Shown piece after piece: positions 34,055 through 42,752 of a stretch of 44,281 nt of DNA. The notes under the pieces were generated by a model. That model did not search any database, was not told the origin of the DNA, and worked only from the letters and a program-made list of their open reading frames with translations. The stretch spans positions 1 through 44,281 of the forward strand of contig JANQIP010000072.1 in NCBI GenBank assembly GCA_028282095.1, given 5' to 3'. Positions within the stretch are counted from its first letter, which is position 1; each line of letters starts with the position of its first letter. The position numbers and the translations under genes were made by a program. Source of the stretch: Xanthobacteraceae bacterium. GTDB lineage: Bacteria; Pseudomonadota; Alphaproteobacteria; Rhizobiales; Xanthobacteraceae.

Positions 34055-34975
34055 TCAGACCGGATCCCAGCTGAAGACGTCTGCGGACACGTCAAGCGGC
34101 ACGAAACTGTTGCGCAGCGCCGGCATGGCGTGACTGCCTATGCTGACGTTGTCCCAGCCCTCGCTCCTTTGCACCGAGCGTAGCGGCCGCGACTGTGACA
34201 TCAGGAAGATCTCATTGTTGCGGACGGCGAAGATCTGTCCGGTGGTGTCGGCGCCTGAATCGGAGGCAAGATGCACGACCAGCGGCGCGATCTTTTCGGG
34301 ATGCATGTCCTTCAAGCGGTTGACACGGGCTTCCTGCTCGGGGCTGTCAACCTTGATCGACGACGTCATCCGGCTCCATGCGAACGGAGCGATGCAGTTC
34401 GAACGGATGTTCCAGCGCTTGAGGTCCAGTGCCATCGATTTCGACAAGGCGACAATCCCCAGCTTTGCGGCAGAGTAGTTGGCCTGCGCCAGGTTGCCGA
34501 CCAGCCCGGAGGTGGAGGTCATGTGAATCAGGCTGCCCGAACCCTGTTCGCGCATCACGTCGGCGGCGGCACGGCTGACGTTGAATGTGCCGTAAAGGTG
34601 GACTTTAACCACTGCGTCGAAGTCCTCATGGCTCATCTTGTGGAAGAAGCTATCGCGCAGGATGCCGGCATTGTTGACCACCGCGTCCAGCCGCCCGAAC
34701 GCATCGGCCGCCTGTCTGACCATGGTCTCGGCGCCCGAAGGATCGGAAACGTCGTCCCCGTTCGCAACTGCGCGCCCGCCCGCCCGTTCGATCTCGGCCA
34801 CGACCTCCTGAGAGGCCGCGCTTGAGACGCGCGTCCCGTCGAGGCTTGCCCCGATATCGTTCACCAGCACGGCAGCGCCCGCCTTTGCGGCCTCCAGTGC
34901 AATCGCGCGACCAATGCCGCCACCTGCGCCGGTTACAATGATGACTTTCCCGTCAAGGGGTTGCGTTTCAGACAT
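34055..34975 (-). CDS. SDR dehydrogenase of the MFE-2 (HSD17B4) type (306 aa)
   Basis: Short-chain dehydrogenase resembling the 3-hydroxyacyl-CoA dehydrogenase part of peroxisomal multifunctional enzyme type 2. Motifs: VTGAGGGIGRAIALEAAKAG, VNDIGASLDG, VNNAGILRD, and YSAAKLGIVALSKS with the catalytic Tyr and Lys. The C-terminus is about 50 residues longer than a minimal SDR. Its natural partner, a hydratase-2 domain protein, is encoded separately at 41131. The two together would do the hydration and second oxidation of beta-oxidation through the (R)-hydroxy intermediate. It lies 45 bp downstream of the IclR gene on the same strand. Confidence 0.92.
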   Translation of the reverse strand: MSETQPLDGKVIIVTGAGGGIGRAIALEAAKAGAAVLVNDIGASLDGTRVSSAASQEVVAEIERAGGRAVANGDDVSDPSGAETMVRQAADAFGRLDAVVNNAGILRDSFFHKMSHEDFDAVVKVHLYGTFNVSRAAADVMREQGSGSLIHMTSTSGLVGNLAQANYSAAKLGIVALSKSMALDLKRWNIRSNCIAPFAWSRMTSSIKVDSPEQEARVNRLKDMHPEKIAPLVVHLASDSGADTTGQIFAVRNNEIFLMSQSRPLRSVQRSEGWDNVSIGSHAMPALRNSFVPLDVSADVFSWDPV

Positions 34976-35020
34976 GCCTTCTCGGTCTCCGTCTCTCGCG
35001 TGTTGTCGGTTGGTGTGCGG

Positions 35021-35797
35021 TCAGCTTTCGCTGGTCTGGCCGAAGACGCAGCACTCGACCTGCCGCGCTGCCGCAGCAAGCGCTTTTGCGACCTTTGAAA
35101 GAGGTTCGACATCGTGCTGGCCTGCAATGGTGATGCTGCTCATGCCAAGCCGGGGAACGCCGTTGGCATCGCAAGCGACCGCAGCCACGCTGTCGAGTCC
35201 AATGAACAACTGCCCGCGATCACGGGCATAGCCGGTCTGCTGCGCGGCCAACACGTCGTTCCAATAGGCCTCGAACCCCGGCGGGTTTTGCCAGCGCACG
35301 CTTTCATAGCCCTTGCGGGCCGCAGCCTCGTCAAGACGCAGTCTTGCGGCATAGGCGCGACCGAGGGCACCTGCAAAGACGGGCAGGCGGCGGTTACGCG
35401 CAATGACCACCTGAACGATGTTTGGCGCGGCAAAACTGTCAATCAGCACCATCCGCTCCTCAGCGGTGATGTGCCAAAGGGCGACCACAACCCGATTCTC
35501 CTCCGCAATTGCGCTCAGAACCGGCCGCAGAAGGTCAGACGGGTTTGCGCCTAGAAGGGGGACCGCGAACGCCATCATCCCCATGCCGATGCTGTAGGTT
35601 TTTGTCTCGGCATTGACGTGCAGCAACCCCTCATGACTCAGCGTTTGCAAGATGTTGAACGCCGACGAGACATTCAGTCCGGTTTCACGGGCGATCTGGG
35701 TTGCTCCCAGGGGCCGGCCTGCCCCTGCAAGCAGGCGCAGGATCAGCACGGCATTCTGGACCGCCGGAACGGGTTTGGGCGTGTGATCCCTTGTCAT
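35021..35797 (-). CDS. IclR-family transcription regulator (258 aa)
   Basis: N-terminal winged HTH (about residues 12-75; PAVQNAVLILRLLAGAGRPL, then LNVSSAFNILQTLSHEGLL) and C-terminal IclR effector domain that binds a small carboxylate or aromatic ligand. Start 35797 has AGGA just upstream; the frame to 35854 is over-extended. It lies centrally in the cluster, divergent from the plus-strand acyl-CoA dehydrogenase operon with about 86 bp between starts, and is the obvious candidate regulator of both arms. Confidence 0.92.
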   Translation of the reverse strand: MTRDHTPKPVPAVQNAVLILRLLAGAGRPLGATQIARETGLNVSSAFNILQTLSHEGLLHVNAETKTYSIGMGMMAFAVPLLGANPSDLLRPVLSAIAEENRVVVALWHITAEERMVLIDSFAAPNIVQVVIARNRRLPVFAGALGRAYAARLRLDEAAARKGYESVRWQNPPGFEAYWNDVLAAQQTGYARDRGQLFIGLDSVAAVACDANGVPRLGMSSITIAGQHDVEPLSKVAKALAAAARQVECCVFGQTSES

Positions 35798-35883
35798 CCT
35801 TTTTCCTAATAGAATGCCATTTACTATACAGAATAAATCTGCTAGTTCAAGCATCGAAGGCGTTCGGTCTCCGGGAGGGCAAT
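35798..35883. promoter_or_regulatory. Divergent promoter region between iclR-type gene and catabolic operon
   Basis: AT-rich 86-bp gap unlike the surrounding GC-rich DNA (AATAGAATGCCATTTACTAT and ACAGAATAAA). It should carry both promoters and the IclR operator. Two AGAAT copies lie about 20 bp apart, but no full IclR-type palindrome is evident, so the operator is not assigned. Confidence 0.5.
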
Positions 35884-37050
35884 ATGGTGTCGGGCGTTGA
35901 TGGCGATGTTTTCGAGCAGCTTGTTTCGACCGTCGACCGGTTTGCCCGGGAGCGGCTCATTCCGGCCGAGCGGCAGGTGGAGCAGGAGGACGACGTCCCG
36001 CAAGAGATCGTCGCCGAGATGAAGCGGATGGGGTTGTTTGGCCTGTCGACGCCGCAAGAATATGGCGGGATCGGCCTGAGCGTGTCCCAGGAGGCGCGTC
36101 TGATCGAGGCCCTTTGCTATGCCTCTCTGACATTCCGGTGTTTGATCGGCACCAATGTGGGCATTGGCTCTCAGGGCATCGTGATGGACGGAACGCCCGA
36201 GCAGAAGCAAGCGTGGCTTCCAGCCATTGCCAGTGGCAATGTCATCGCCTCCTTCGCGCTGACCGAACCCGACTATGGATCGGATGCGGGAGGCATACGC
36301 ACGTTCGCCCGGCGCGATGGCAGCGATTTCGTCATCAACGGCACCAAGCGTTACATCACCAATGCCGTCTATGCCGGCGTCTTCACCGTTTTTGCGCGCA
36401 CCGATCCGGACAAGGCGGGCGCGGACGGCGTGACCGCCTTCATCGTCCCCGCCGATACGTCCGGCATCACCGTGGCCAAGCCCGACCGCAAGCTCGGCCA
36501 GCGCGGCGCCAAGACTTCGGATGTCATCTTTGAGGACGTGCGCGTGCCCGAAAGCGCCATCATCGGCGTGCCGGACAATCTCAACAAGGGCTTCCGGACC
36601 GCGATGAAGGTGCTTGACCGCGGCCGCATCCATATCGGCGCGATGGCGGTGGGACAAAGCCAGCGGATGCTCGACATGGCAACCGACTATGCGCTGGAAC
36701 GCAAGCAGTTCGGCAAGCCGATCGGCGAGCATCAACTGGTGCAGGGCATGCTGGCCGACTGCCAGGCCGAATTGCATGCCGCCCGTGCACTGGTCCGCGC
36801 GTCTGCCGAAACGTTCGAGCGCGAGGGCAAGGCGATCCTCGAAGCGTCCTGCACGAAACTCTTTTGCACCGAAGCCGCCGGACGAATCGCCGACCGCGCG
36901 CTGCAGATCCATGGCGGTGCGGGATACATGGCCGAATACGACATCGAACGGCTTTACCGCGATATCCGCGTTCTGCGCATTTATGAGGGCACAAGCCAGA
37001 TCCAGCAGCTCGTCATCGCGCGACGGACGTTAGCCCAGCGGGCCGCGTAA
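35884..37050 (+). CDS. Acyl-CoA dehydrogenase (388 aa)
   Basis: FAD acyl-CoA dehydrogenase leading the plus-strand catabolic operon. FALTEPDYGSDAGGI lies near residue 130, INGTKRYITNA near 150, HGGAGYMAEYDIERLYRD near 340 and IYEGTSQIQ at 366, with catalytic Glu368. Start 35884 follows GGAGGG and gives the normal length; the frame from 35701 runs through the promoter. The stop overlaps the thioesterase start (TAATG). A different dehydrogenase subtype from the one at 32650, implying two distinct oxidation steps or substrates. Confidence 0.93.
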   Translation: MVSGVDGDVFEQLVSTVDRFARERLIPAERQVEQEDDVPQEIVAEMKRMGLFGLSTPQEYGGIGLSVSQEARLIEALCYASLTFRCLIGTNVGIGSQGIVMDGTPEQKQAWLPAIASGNVIASFALTEPDYGSDAGGIRTFARRDGSDFVINGTKRYITNAVYAGVFTVFARTDPDKAGADGVTAFIVPADTSGITVAKPDRKLGQRGAKTSDVIFEDVRVPESAIIGVPDNLNKGFRTAMKVLDRGRIHIGAMAVGQSQRMLDMATDYALERKQFGKPIGEHQLVQGMLADCQAELHAARALVRASAETFEREGKAILEASCTKLFCTEAAGRIADRALQIHGGAGYMAEYDIERLYRDIRVLRIYEGTSQIQQLVIARRTLAQRAA

Positions 37051-37499
37051 TGATGGCCGACCACGAGACGCGAACGCTTGATGAGATACCGCCTCCGTCG
37101 GCCTTTTCGGCACTGCTCGGGATAGAGTTCGCCCTCTGCACGCCGGAGGAGGTCGTCTGCAGCCTGGTCGTGACCGAAGCCATGGGAAACCGGAATGGGG
37201 TTTTGCATGGCGGAGCGCTGATGGCGCTGGCCGATACGGCGGCCAGTACCGCCTCGTTCATAAACAGCCCGGCCGGTGTTTCGAACACCACGATTGAGAC
37301 AAAGACCAACTTCATCCGTCCGGTACTGGTGGGCGAAACGCTGACCGCACGCTGTGTGCCGGTCCATATCGGCCGATTCACGATTGTCCTGCAGGTCACG
37401 ACGACCCGACCGGAAGGCAAGGTTGCCGCCGTCACCTTGCAGACGCAAATGCTGCTGAGTTCCGAACACCGGCGAGACGAGGAGAAACACAGACGATGA
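37050..37499 (+). CDS. PaaI-type hotdog-fold thioesterase (149 aa)
   Basis: Hotdog-fold acyl-CoA thioesterase, likely to release CoA from dead-end or product thioesters. The PaaI signature appears as NRNGVLHGGALMALADTAAS near residue 47, followed by TIETKTNFIRPVLVGETLTA. The start overlaps the dehydrogenase stop, and its end overlaps the next gene by ATGA, so all are translationally coupled. A basic, charged tail (HRRDEEKHRR) ends the protein. Confidence 0.92.
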   Translation: MMADHETRTLDEIPPPSAFSALLGIEFALCTPEEVVCSLVVTEAMGNRNGVLHGGALMALADTAASTASFINSPAGVSNTTIETKTNFIRPVLVGETLTARCVPVHIGRFTIVLQVTTTRPEGKVAAVTLQTQMLLSSEHRRDEEKHRR

Positions 37500-37876
37500 C
37501 CGAGGCGGACATCGCGAAGCTGGGACCGCAGGCAGCCTATCAGGCCTATCTCGATAGAGGCCGATTCATGATCCAGCGTGCGGCGAGCACCGGCGAGTTC
37601 GTCTTCTGGCCGCGGGTTAGCACGGGCACCGGAGCCACCGATCTTGAGTGGGTCGAAGCCCGCGGAACGGGCACTGTCTATGCGGCCACGGTCAACCGCA
37701 CCCGCAGCGGCTCTTGGAACGTGGTGCTCGTCGATCTCGACGAAGGCGTGCGTATGATGTCGACCTTGCCAGATGTCGAGACCGTGAAAGTCGGAGCGCG
37801 GGTCAAGGCGCGCATCGAGAACACGCCCGACGGAGCCCGGGTCGTCTTTGATCTGATGACGCGGGATGCAGCATGA
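37496..37876 (+). CDS. DUF35 OB-fold protein without zinc ribbon (126 aa)
   Basis: Partner protein of thiolase-like enzymes. DUF35 proteins normally have a rubredoxin-like zinc ribbon with four cysteines followed by an OB-fold that contacts the thiolase. Here the FVFWPRV segment marks the ribbon position but the protein contains no cysteine, so zinc binding is lost. The OB-fold (about residues 50-125: WVEARGTGTVYAATV, VVLVDLDEGVRMMS, VKARIE) remains. It sits directly before the thiolase-like gene with an ATGA overlap, which supports complex formation. Confidence 0.88.
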   Translation: MTEADIAKLGPQAAYQAYLDRGRFMIQRAASTGEFVFWPRVSTGTGATDLEWVEARGTGTVYAATVNRTRSGSWNVVLVDLDEGVRMMSTLPDVETVKVGARVKARIENTPDGARVVFDLMTRDAA

Positions 37877-39027
37877 GCGGCAAGGGACCTCGAGGCCGGT
37901 CGGCCATTGTGGGCATGGCGACCGCCGGCATGGGCGAAGCGCCGGGCTTTTCGGCAATGGAGCTTCTTGGGCAGGCGGCGGTCAAGGCCGTTGCCGATGC
38001 CGGCTTGAGACTGCAGGATGTGGATGGCGTGTTCACCGCCACCAGCGGCCACGCCTTTCCCACCATGAGCGTAACCGAATATCTGGGCTTGAGGCCGCGT
38101 TTCTTCGACGGCACCAATGTCGGCGGCTCCAGTTTCGAAATGCATCTGCTGCAAGCAACGCTGGCACTGGATGCCGGCCTTTGCGATGCTGCGCTCGTTT
38201 GTTACGGCTCCAACCAGCGCACCGCAGGTGGCCGCCTCGTCTCCATGAGCGAACCGCAATGGCACGAGACGCCCTACAAGCCGCGCCATCCGATCACCGC
38301 CTATGCTCTTGCGGCCAGTCGGCACATGGCGCAATTCGGCACCACGCGCGAGGATCTGGCTGATGTGGCTCTGGCGGCACGCGCCTGGGCCAATCTCAAC
38401 CCGGAAGCCTTTGCCCGCGGGCCTTTGACCAAAGACGAAGTGCTGGCGGCGCGCATGATCTCGGACCCGCTAAGCGCGGCCGATTGCTGCCTTGTTACCG
38501 ATGGCGCCGCGGCCTGTGTCCTGGTTCGCGCGGAGCGAGCGCGGGACTTGCCGAGCAAGCCCGTCTACTTCCTCGGCGCGGGCGCGGCGAATCATCATCG
38601 CTCGATCGTCGCCATGCCGGACCTGACGGTCACCTCCGCCACCGAGAGCGGGCCGCGCGCGATGGATATGGCTGGTGTGACCCATGCCGATCTCGATCTG
38701 GTCATGCTGTACGATGCGTTCACCATCAACACGATCCTGTTTCTCGAAGACCTCGGCTTTTGTCCCAAAGGTGAGGGCGGCCGTTTCGTCCGGGACGGAC
38801 GTATCGCCCCCGGCGGTGGGCTGGCGGTCAACACCAATGGCGGCGGCCTGTCCTGTGTTCATCCGGGCATGTATGGCCTGTTCCTCATCGCCGAGGCAGT
38901 GACGCAGATCCGTGGCGAGGCGGGCGAGCGTCAGCTCGACGCTTGCCATATCGCTCTATGTCACGGCAGTGGCGGCACCTTGGCCAGCCAATGCACCGCT
39001 ATCCTGGGCGCGGAAGCAGTTCTGTGA
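37873..39027 (+). CDS. Thiolase-superfamily protein lacking the nucleophilic cysteine (384 aa)
   Basis: SCP2-thiolase-like protein. C-terminal motifs are kept: NTNGGGLSCVHPGMYG with His330 and ALCHGSGG with Cys363. At the usual acyl-accepting cysteine, however, the sequence reads TNVGGSSFEM (residues 81-90), with Gly/Ser in place of Cys. Homologues lacking this residue and paired with DUF35 proteins, such as Ltp2 of steroid degradation, act as retro-aldolases releasing an aldehyde or ketone plus a CoA ester. That function is an inference here. It is coupled to the DUF35 gene upstream and the acyl-CoA synthetase downstream. Confidence 0.9.
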   Translation: MSGKGPRGRSAIVGMATAGMGEAPGFSAMELLGQAAVKAVADAGLRLQDVDGVFTATSGHAFPTMSVTEYLGLRPRFFDGTNVGGSSFEMHLLQATLALDAGLCDAALVCYGSNQRTAGGRLVSMSEPQWHETPYKPRHPITAYALAASRHMAQFGTTREDLADVALAARAWANLNPEAFARGPLTKDEVLAARMISDPLSAADCCLVTDGAAACVLVRAERARDLPSKPVYFLGAGAANHHRSIVAMPDLTVTSATESGPRAMDMAGVTHADLDLVMLYDAFTINTILFLEDLGFCPKGEGGRFVRDGRIAPGGGLAVNTNGGGLSCVHPGMYGLFLIAEAVTQIRGEAGERQLDACHIALCHGSGGTLASQCTAILGAEAVL

Positions 39028-41141
39028 GCATCCTTTCGGACATCGGTGGGCTGATCGCCCCCGCGTCCGTGGCGGTCGTCGGGGCGTCGAACGATGTGAC
39101 CCGGATCGGCGGACGCCCCATCGCGGCGATGCGGGCTGCGGGCTATCGGGGGCGCATCCTGCCGGTCAACCCGAACCGTGACACGGTGCAGGGTCTGCCC
39201 TGTTATCCAAGCGTCGGCGAGCTGCCGGAAGTGCCGCAAGCCGCCCTTGTCGCCGTGCCGGCCGGGCTTGTCGGCGAGGTCATCGAAGAGTTGGGCAAGA
39301 AGGGCTGCGGGGCGGCCACATTGTTTTCGGCGGGTTTTGCCGAAACCGGCGAGAAAGGCGAGGCCGCACAGCGCGATCTTGTCGATGTCGCCCGCCGGTA
39401 TGGCATGCGCCTGCTCGGCCCGAACACGCTTGGTGTCTATAATGTGGGTATCGGCTATTACGGCACCTTTTCCTCGTCGCTGGACACCGGTTTTCCCAAG
39501 CTTGGAAATGTAGGCATCGCCAGCCAATCGGGTGCTTTCGGCGCCCATCTGGGCGCGCTGGCCCGTGACCGGGAGCTTGGGTGCTCGGCCTTGATCACCA
39601 CGGGCAATGAAGCGGACATCACCGTAGCCGACGCGATCGGCTGGATGGCGCAAAGCGACGGCACCGATGTCATCTGCACCTATATGGAGGCGATCAACGA
39701 TGCGCCGGCCCTGCTGAAGGCGCTCGATGCGGCACGTAGCGCGGGCAAGCCGGTGCTGGCGCTCAAATCGGGCCGCTCTGCGGTGGGTGCGCGAGCGGCA
39801 GCCTCACATACGGCTTCGCTGACCGGAGATGCGGTCGTGGCCGATGCGGTGCTTTCCGATCACGGCGCAATCCTTGTGCGAGCCCCCGACACCATGATGG
39901 ACATCGCCTATGTGGCCTCGCCCAAGGTGTTTCCGGTCCGGCATTCGCTGGGGATCGTGACCGTCAGTGGCGGGGCGGGCATCGTGGCAAGCGATGAGGC
40001 GGAGCGGATCGGCCTGCCGATGCCGGCAATGCCACAGGCAGCACAGGCGGCTTTGAAGGAATTGCTGCCCTATTCGTCGCCGGCAAATCCGCTCGATTGT
40101 ACCGCCCAGGCGCTCAATGATCCTTCCCTTCTGGAGGCCTTCACGCGGCGGGGGCTTGAAGATGGCGGATATGGGGCGATGCTGTGCTTTCTGACATTCG
40201 TTGCCGGCAGCAAGGCCATGTCGGAGGCGATCCTGACTGCAATGGCGCCGTTGCGCAGGGCATATCCCGATCGCATCATCGCATTCTGTGCGCTCGGAGA
40301 TCGGCAGGTGCTGCGTCAATACGAAGAGGCGGGCATCCTGATCTTCGAAGACCCCTGCCGTGCGGTGCGGGCATTGGACGCTGTTCTGCGCCTTGCGACC
40401 GAGCGAAACGGGGCTGCTGCCGCAACGCTTGCCGTCCCCCCGGTGGCGCTGCCGTCGCGCATCCCGGACGAGGCGCAGGCCAAGGCCCTGCTCGCCGACG
40501 CCGGTATTCCGGCAGCGCCCGAACAGGCCGTGCAAACCGCGGACGAGGCGGCGGCGGCAGCCGATCGCTTTGGCTACCCGGTGGTGATGAAAGTCCTGTC
40601 GCCGGATATCGTGCACAAATCCGATATCGGTGCGGTCAGGCTCGGTTTGCGTAACGCCGATGCCGTTCGTGCGGCCCACGCCGAGATCCTTGCGGCCGCC
40701 GCCCACCACGCGCCGAATGCGCGCGTCACCGGTGTGCTGGTGGCCAGCCAATTGTCTGGTGGCGTGGAATGCCTGATGGGCGTCAACCGCGACCCGGTCT
40801 TCGGCCTGGTTGCGGTGTTCGGACTTGGCGGGGTCTTCGTCGAACTCCTCAACGACATCGCACTGCGCGCGTGTCCGTTCGATACGGACACCGCGCGGCG
40901 GATGATCCTGTCGATCCGCGGCGCGCCGCTCCTTCAGGGCGCACGCGGCGCCGAGCCGGCCGACATCGACGCATTGGCCCGGATGCTCTCGAATCTGTCG
41001 GTCTTCGCGGCGGGGGCCGGGGAGCGACTGATCTCCATCGACCTCAACCCGGTCCTGGCATTGCCTGGATGTCAGGGCGCCTTCGCGCTCGATGCAGTGA
41101 TCGAACTGGACGAACAGGAGGCCGGGAACGATGGCCATTGA
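39024..41141 (+). CDS. ADP-forming acyl-CoA synthetase, fused alpha-beta type (705 aa)
   Basis: NDP-forming acyl-CoA synthetase of the acetate-CoA ligase (ADP-forming) family. It joins CoA to an organic acid reversibly through a phosphohistidine. Order: CoA-binding Rossmann domain (VAVVGASNDVTRIGGRPI near residue 14), succinyl-CoA-synthetase-like domains (GIASQSGAFGAHLGALARD, SHTASLTGDAVVADAV), and a C-terminal ATP-grasp (GYPVVMKVLSPDIVHKSDIG near 530). A GTG start at 39024 overlaps the thiolase stop as GTGA and begins at the family start. The upstream frame from 38943 overlaps the thiolase gene. It supplies a second route of CoA activation beside the CoA-transferase. Confidence 0.92.
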   Translation: MSILSDIGGLIAPASVAVVGASNDVTRIGGRPIAAMRAAGYRGRILPVNPNRDTVQGLPCYPSVGELPEVPQAALVAVPAGLVGEVIEELGKKGCGAATLFSAGFAETGEKGEAAQRDLVDVARRYGMRLLGPNTLGVYNVGIGYYGTFSSSLDTGFPKLGNVGIASQSGAFGAHLGALARDRELGCSALITTGNEADITVADAIGWMAQSDGTDVICTYMEAINDAPALLKALDAARSAGKPVLALKSGRSAVGARAAASHTASLTGDAVVADAVLSDHGAILVRAPDTMMDIAYVASPKVFPVRHSLGIVTVSGGAGIVASDEAERIGLPMPAMPQAAQAALKELLPYSSPANPLDCTAQALNDPSLLEAFTRRGLEDGGYGAMLCFLTFVAGSKAMSEAILTAMAPLRRAYPDRIIAFCALGDRQVLRQYEEAGILIFEDPCRAVRALDAVLRLATERNGAAAATLAVPPVALPSRIPDEAQAKALLADAGIPAAPEQAVQTADEAAAAADRFGYPVVMKVLSPDIVHKSDIGAVRLGLRNADAVRAAHAEILAAAAHHAPNARVTGVLVASQLSGGVECLMGVNRDPVFGLVAVFGLGGVFVELLNDIALRACPFDTDTARRMILSIRGAPLLQGARGAEPADIDALARMLSNLSVFAAGAGERLISIDLNPVLALPGCQGAFALDAVIELDEQEAGNDGH

Positions 41142-41994
41142 CTACGACACCCTGATGAACTTCGACCTGCCCGAGGTGCACCAGAGCTACGGCGCCGCCG
41201 AGGTCGCGCGGTTCGGGCTGACCGTGGGCATGGGGCAGGACCCGACGGACATGCGCCAGCTTGCCTATGTGGGCGCGCTCGCCGATGACCGCAGGGCGAT
41301 GCCAGCCATGGTCAATGTTCTGGGGCATCCGGGCTTTTGGCTGTCAAGGCCTGAAACTGGCGTCGATGCGGTGAAGCTGGTTCATGCCGAACAAGGCTTC
41401 ACCATCCATGAGCCGATCCCGGTCCAGGGCGCGATCATCGGCAAGACCCGTGTCACCGGCCTGGTGGACAAGGGCGAAGGGCGCGGCGCGCTGCTGTACC
41501 ATGAAAAACAGGTTCGAGACGCTGACAGCGGCCTGCTGCTGGCAACCTGCCGCGGCACCACCTTTCTGCGCGGCGATGGCGGCTTCGGAGGGCCGGATGG
41601 TCCGGTCCGGCAGCCGCACATGCTGCCCGAAACCGCGCCCGATCATGTGATCGAAACACCAACCCGGCCCGAGCAGGCGCTTCATTACCGATGGAACGCC
41701 GACCCCAACCCGTTGCACCTCGACCCGCGCTTCGCAGGCAGGGCCGGGTTCGAACGGCCGATCCTGCACGGGCTTTGCACGTTCGGCTTTGCCGCGCACG
41801 CGCTGCTTGCGGTGATGTGCGATTATGATGCGGGCCTGTTCGGCTCGATGGATGGGCGGTTCACCGCCTTTGTCTATCCCGGCGAGACGCTGCGAACCGA
41901 AATCTGGAACGATGGCTCCTTCCGTACCCGCGTGGTCGAGCGCGACCAGACCGCCATCGGGAACGGTCGTTTCAGATTGAGGATGCAGGGATGA
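41131..41994 (+). CDS. MaoC-family hydratase 2 (287 aa)
   Basis: Double-hotdog (R)-specific 2-enoyl-CoA hydratase like the hydratase-2 part of MFE-2. The catalytic Asp/His motif is RWNADPNPLHLDPRFA near residue 190, followed by GFERPILHGLCTFGFAA. The N-terminal hotdog half (YGAAEVARFGLTVGMGQDP, HGEQ-type VHAEQGFTIHEPIP) is also present, so the domain is complete. It overlaps the acyl-CoA synthetase by 11 bp. Together with the SDR at 34055 it reconstitutes a split MFE-2. Confidence 0.93.
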   Translation: MAIDYDTLMNFDLPEVHQSYGAAEVARFGLTVGMGQDPTDMRQLAYVGALADDRRAMPAMVNVLGHPGFWLSRPETGVDAVKLVHAEQGFTIHEPIPVQGAIIGKTRVTGLVDKGEGRGALLYHEKQVRDADSGLLLATCRGTTFLRGDGGFGGPDGPVRQPHMLPETAPDHVIETPTRPEQALHYRWNADPNPLHLDPRFAGRAGFERPILHGLCTFGFAAHALLAVMCDYDAGLFGSMDGRFTAFVYPGETLRTEIWNDGSFRTRVVERDQTAIGNGRFRLRMQG

Positions 41995-42752
41995 GTGTGA
42001 CCACCGAGCGGCAAGAGAATGGGCTGCTTGTCATCACGCTGAACGAGCCGGACAGACGTAACCCGGTGAGTCATGCCAGCCGAAAGGTGCTTGTCGCTGC
42101 GCTTTCCGAGGCGTCCTCCGATGACGGCGTGCGGGCGGTGGTGCTGACCGGCGCCGGCCGGCATTTTTCGGCCGGTGGCGACATTCGTGACCAGGCAAAA
42201 CGTAGCATCGCCGCCCATCGGGCACGCTTTGCGGTGGTCTCCGACATGGTCACCCGTATGGTGCGCTTTCCCAAGCCGCTGGTGGCGGCCGTCGAAGGCT
42301 GGGCGGCGGGCGGTGGCTTTGCCCTGGCGCTGGCCTGCCCAACCGTGGTCGCGTCGCGTCAAGCACGCTTTGTCGCCAGCTTCACCAAGATCGGCCTGAT
42401 CCCCGATATGGGCTTGCTTAGCACGCTGCCGGCGCGTGTCGGCCGCGCCAAAGCGCGTCAACTGGTGCTCACAAACCGCGCGGTTGAAGGGCCGCAAGCC
42501 TATGAACTGGGGATCGTTGACGTGCTTGCCGATGCCGGGACCGCTTTGGAAACGGCAAAGGCGCAGGCCAGCGAGGAAGCGGACGGTGCGCCGCTTCCGC
42601 GCCAGTTCATCAATGATTGGTTCGCGCGTGATCTCGATGCGGCACTCGAATACGAACAGTCGATCCAGCCGCTGCTTCTGAACAGCGAAGACGCCGCCGA
42701 AGGGCGTGTCGCCTTTGCCGAGAAAAGGCCACCTGTCTTCAGGGGGGGCTGA
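41991..42752 (+). CDS. PaaG-like enoyl-CoA hydratase/isomerase (253 aa)
   Basis: Crotonase-fold protein with oxyanion-hole motif HFSAGGDIRD near residue 60. The two hydratase glutamates are replaced (Ala111 in GGGFALALAC and Phe131), while Asp139 in IGLIPDMG corresponds to the catalytic aspartate of PaaG-type isomerases. Double-bond or ring isomerisation is more likely than hydration, which the hydratase 2 upstream already provides. Starts inside the previous stop (ATGA) and its stop overlaps the next start (TGATG). Confidence 0.9.
   Translation: MSVTTERQENGLLVITLNEPDRRNPVSHASRKVLVAALSEASSDDGVRAVVLTGAGRHFSAGGDIRDQAKRSIAAHRARFAVVSDMVTRMVRFPKPLVAAVEGWAAGGGFALALACPTVVASRQARFVASFTKIGLIPDMGLLSTLPARVGRAKARQLVLTNRAVEGPQAYELGIVDVLADAGTALETAKAQASEEADGAPLPRQFINDWFARDLDAALEYEQSIQPLLLNSEDAAEGRVAFAEKRPPVFRGG

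Noticed and set aside
39804..41138. 444-codon minus-strand frame opposite the acyl-CoA synthetase
   Set aside because: Composition is that of an antisense shadow; no motifs; it covers a conserved gene in full.
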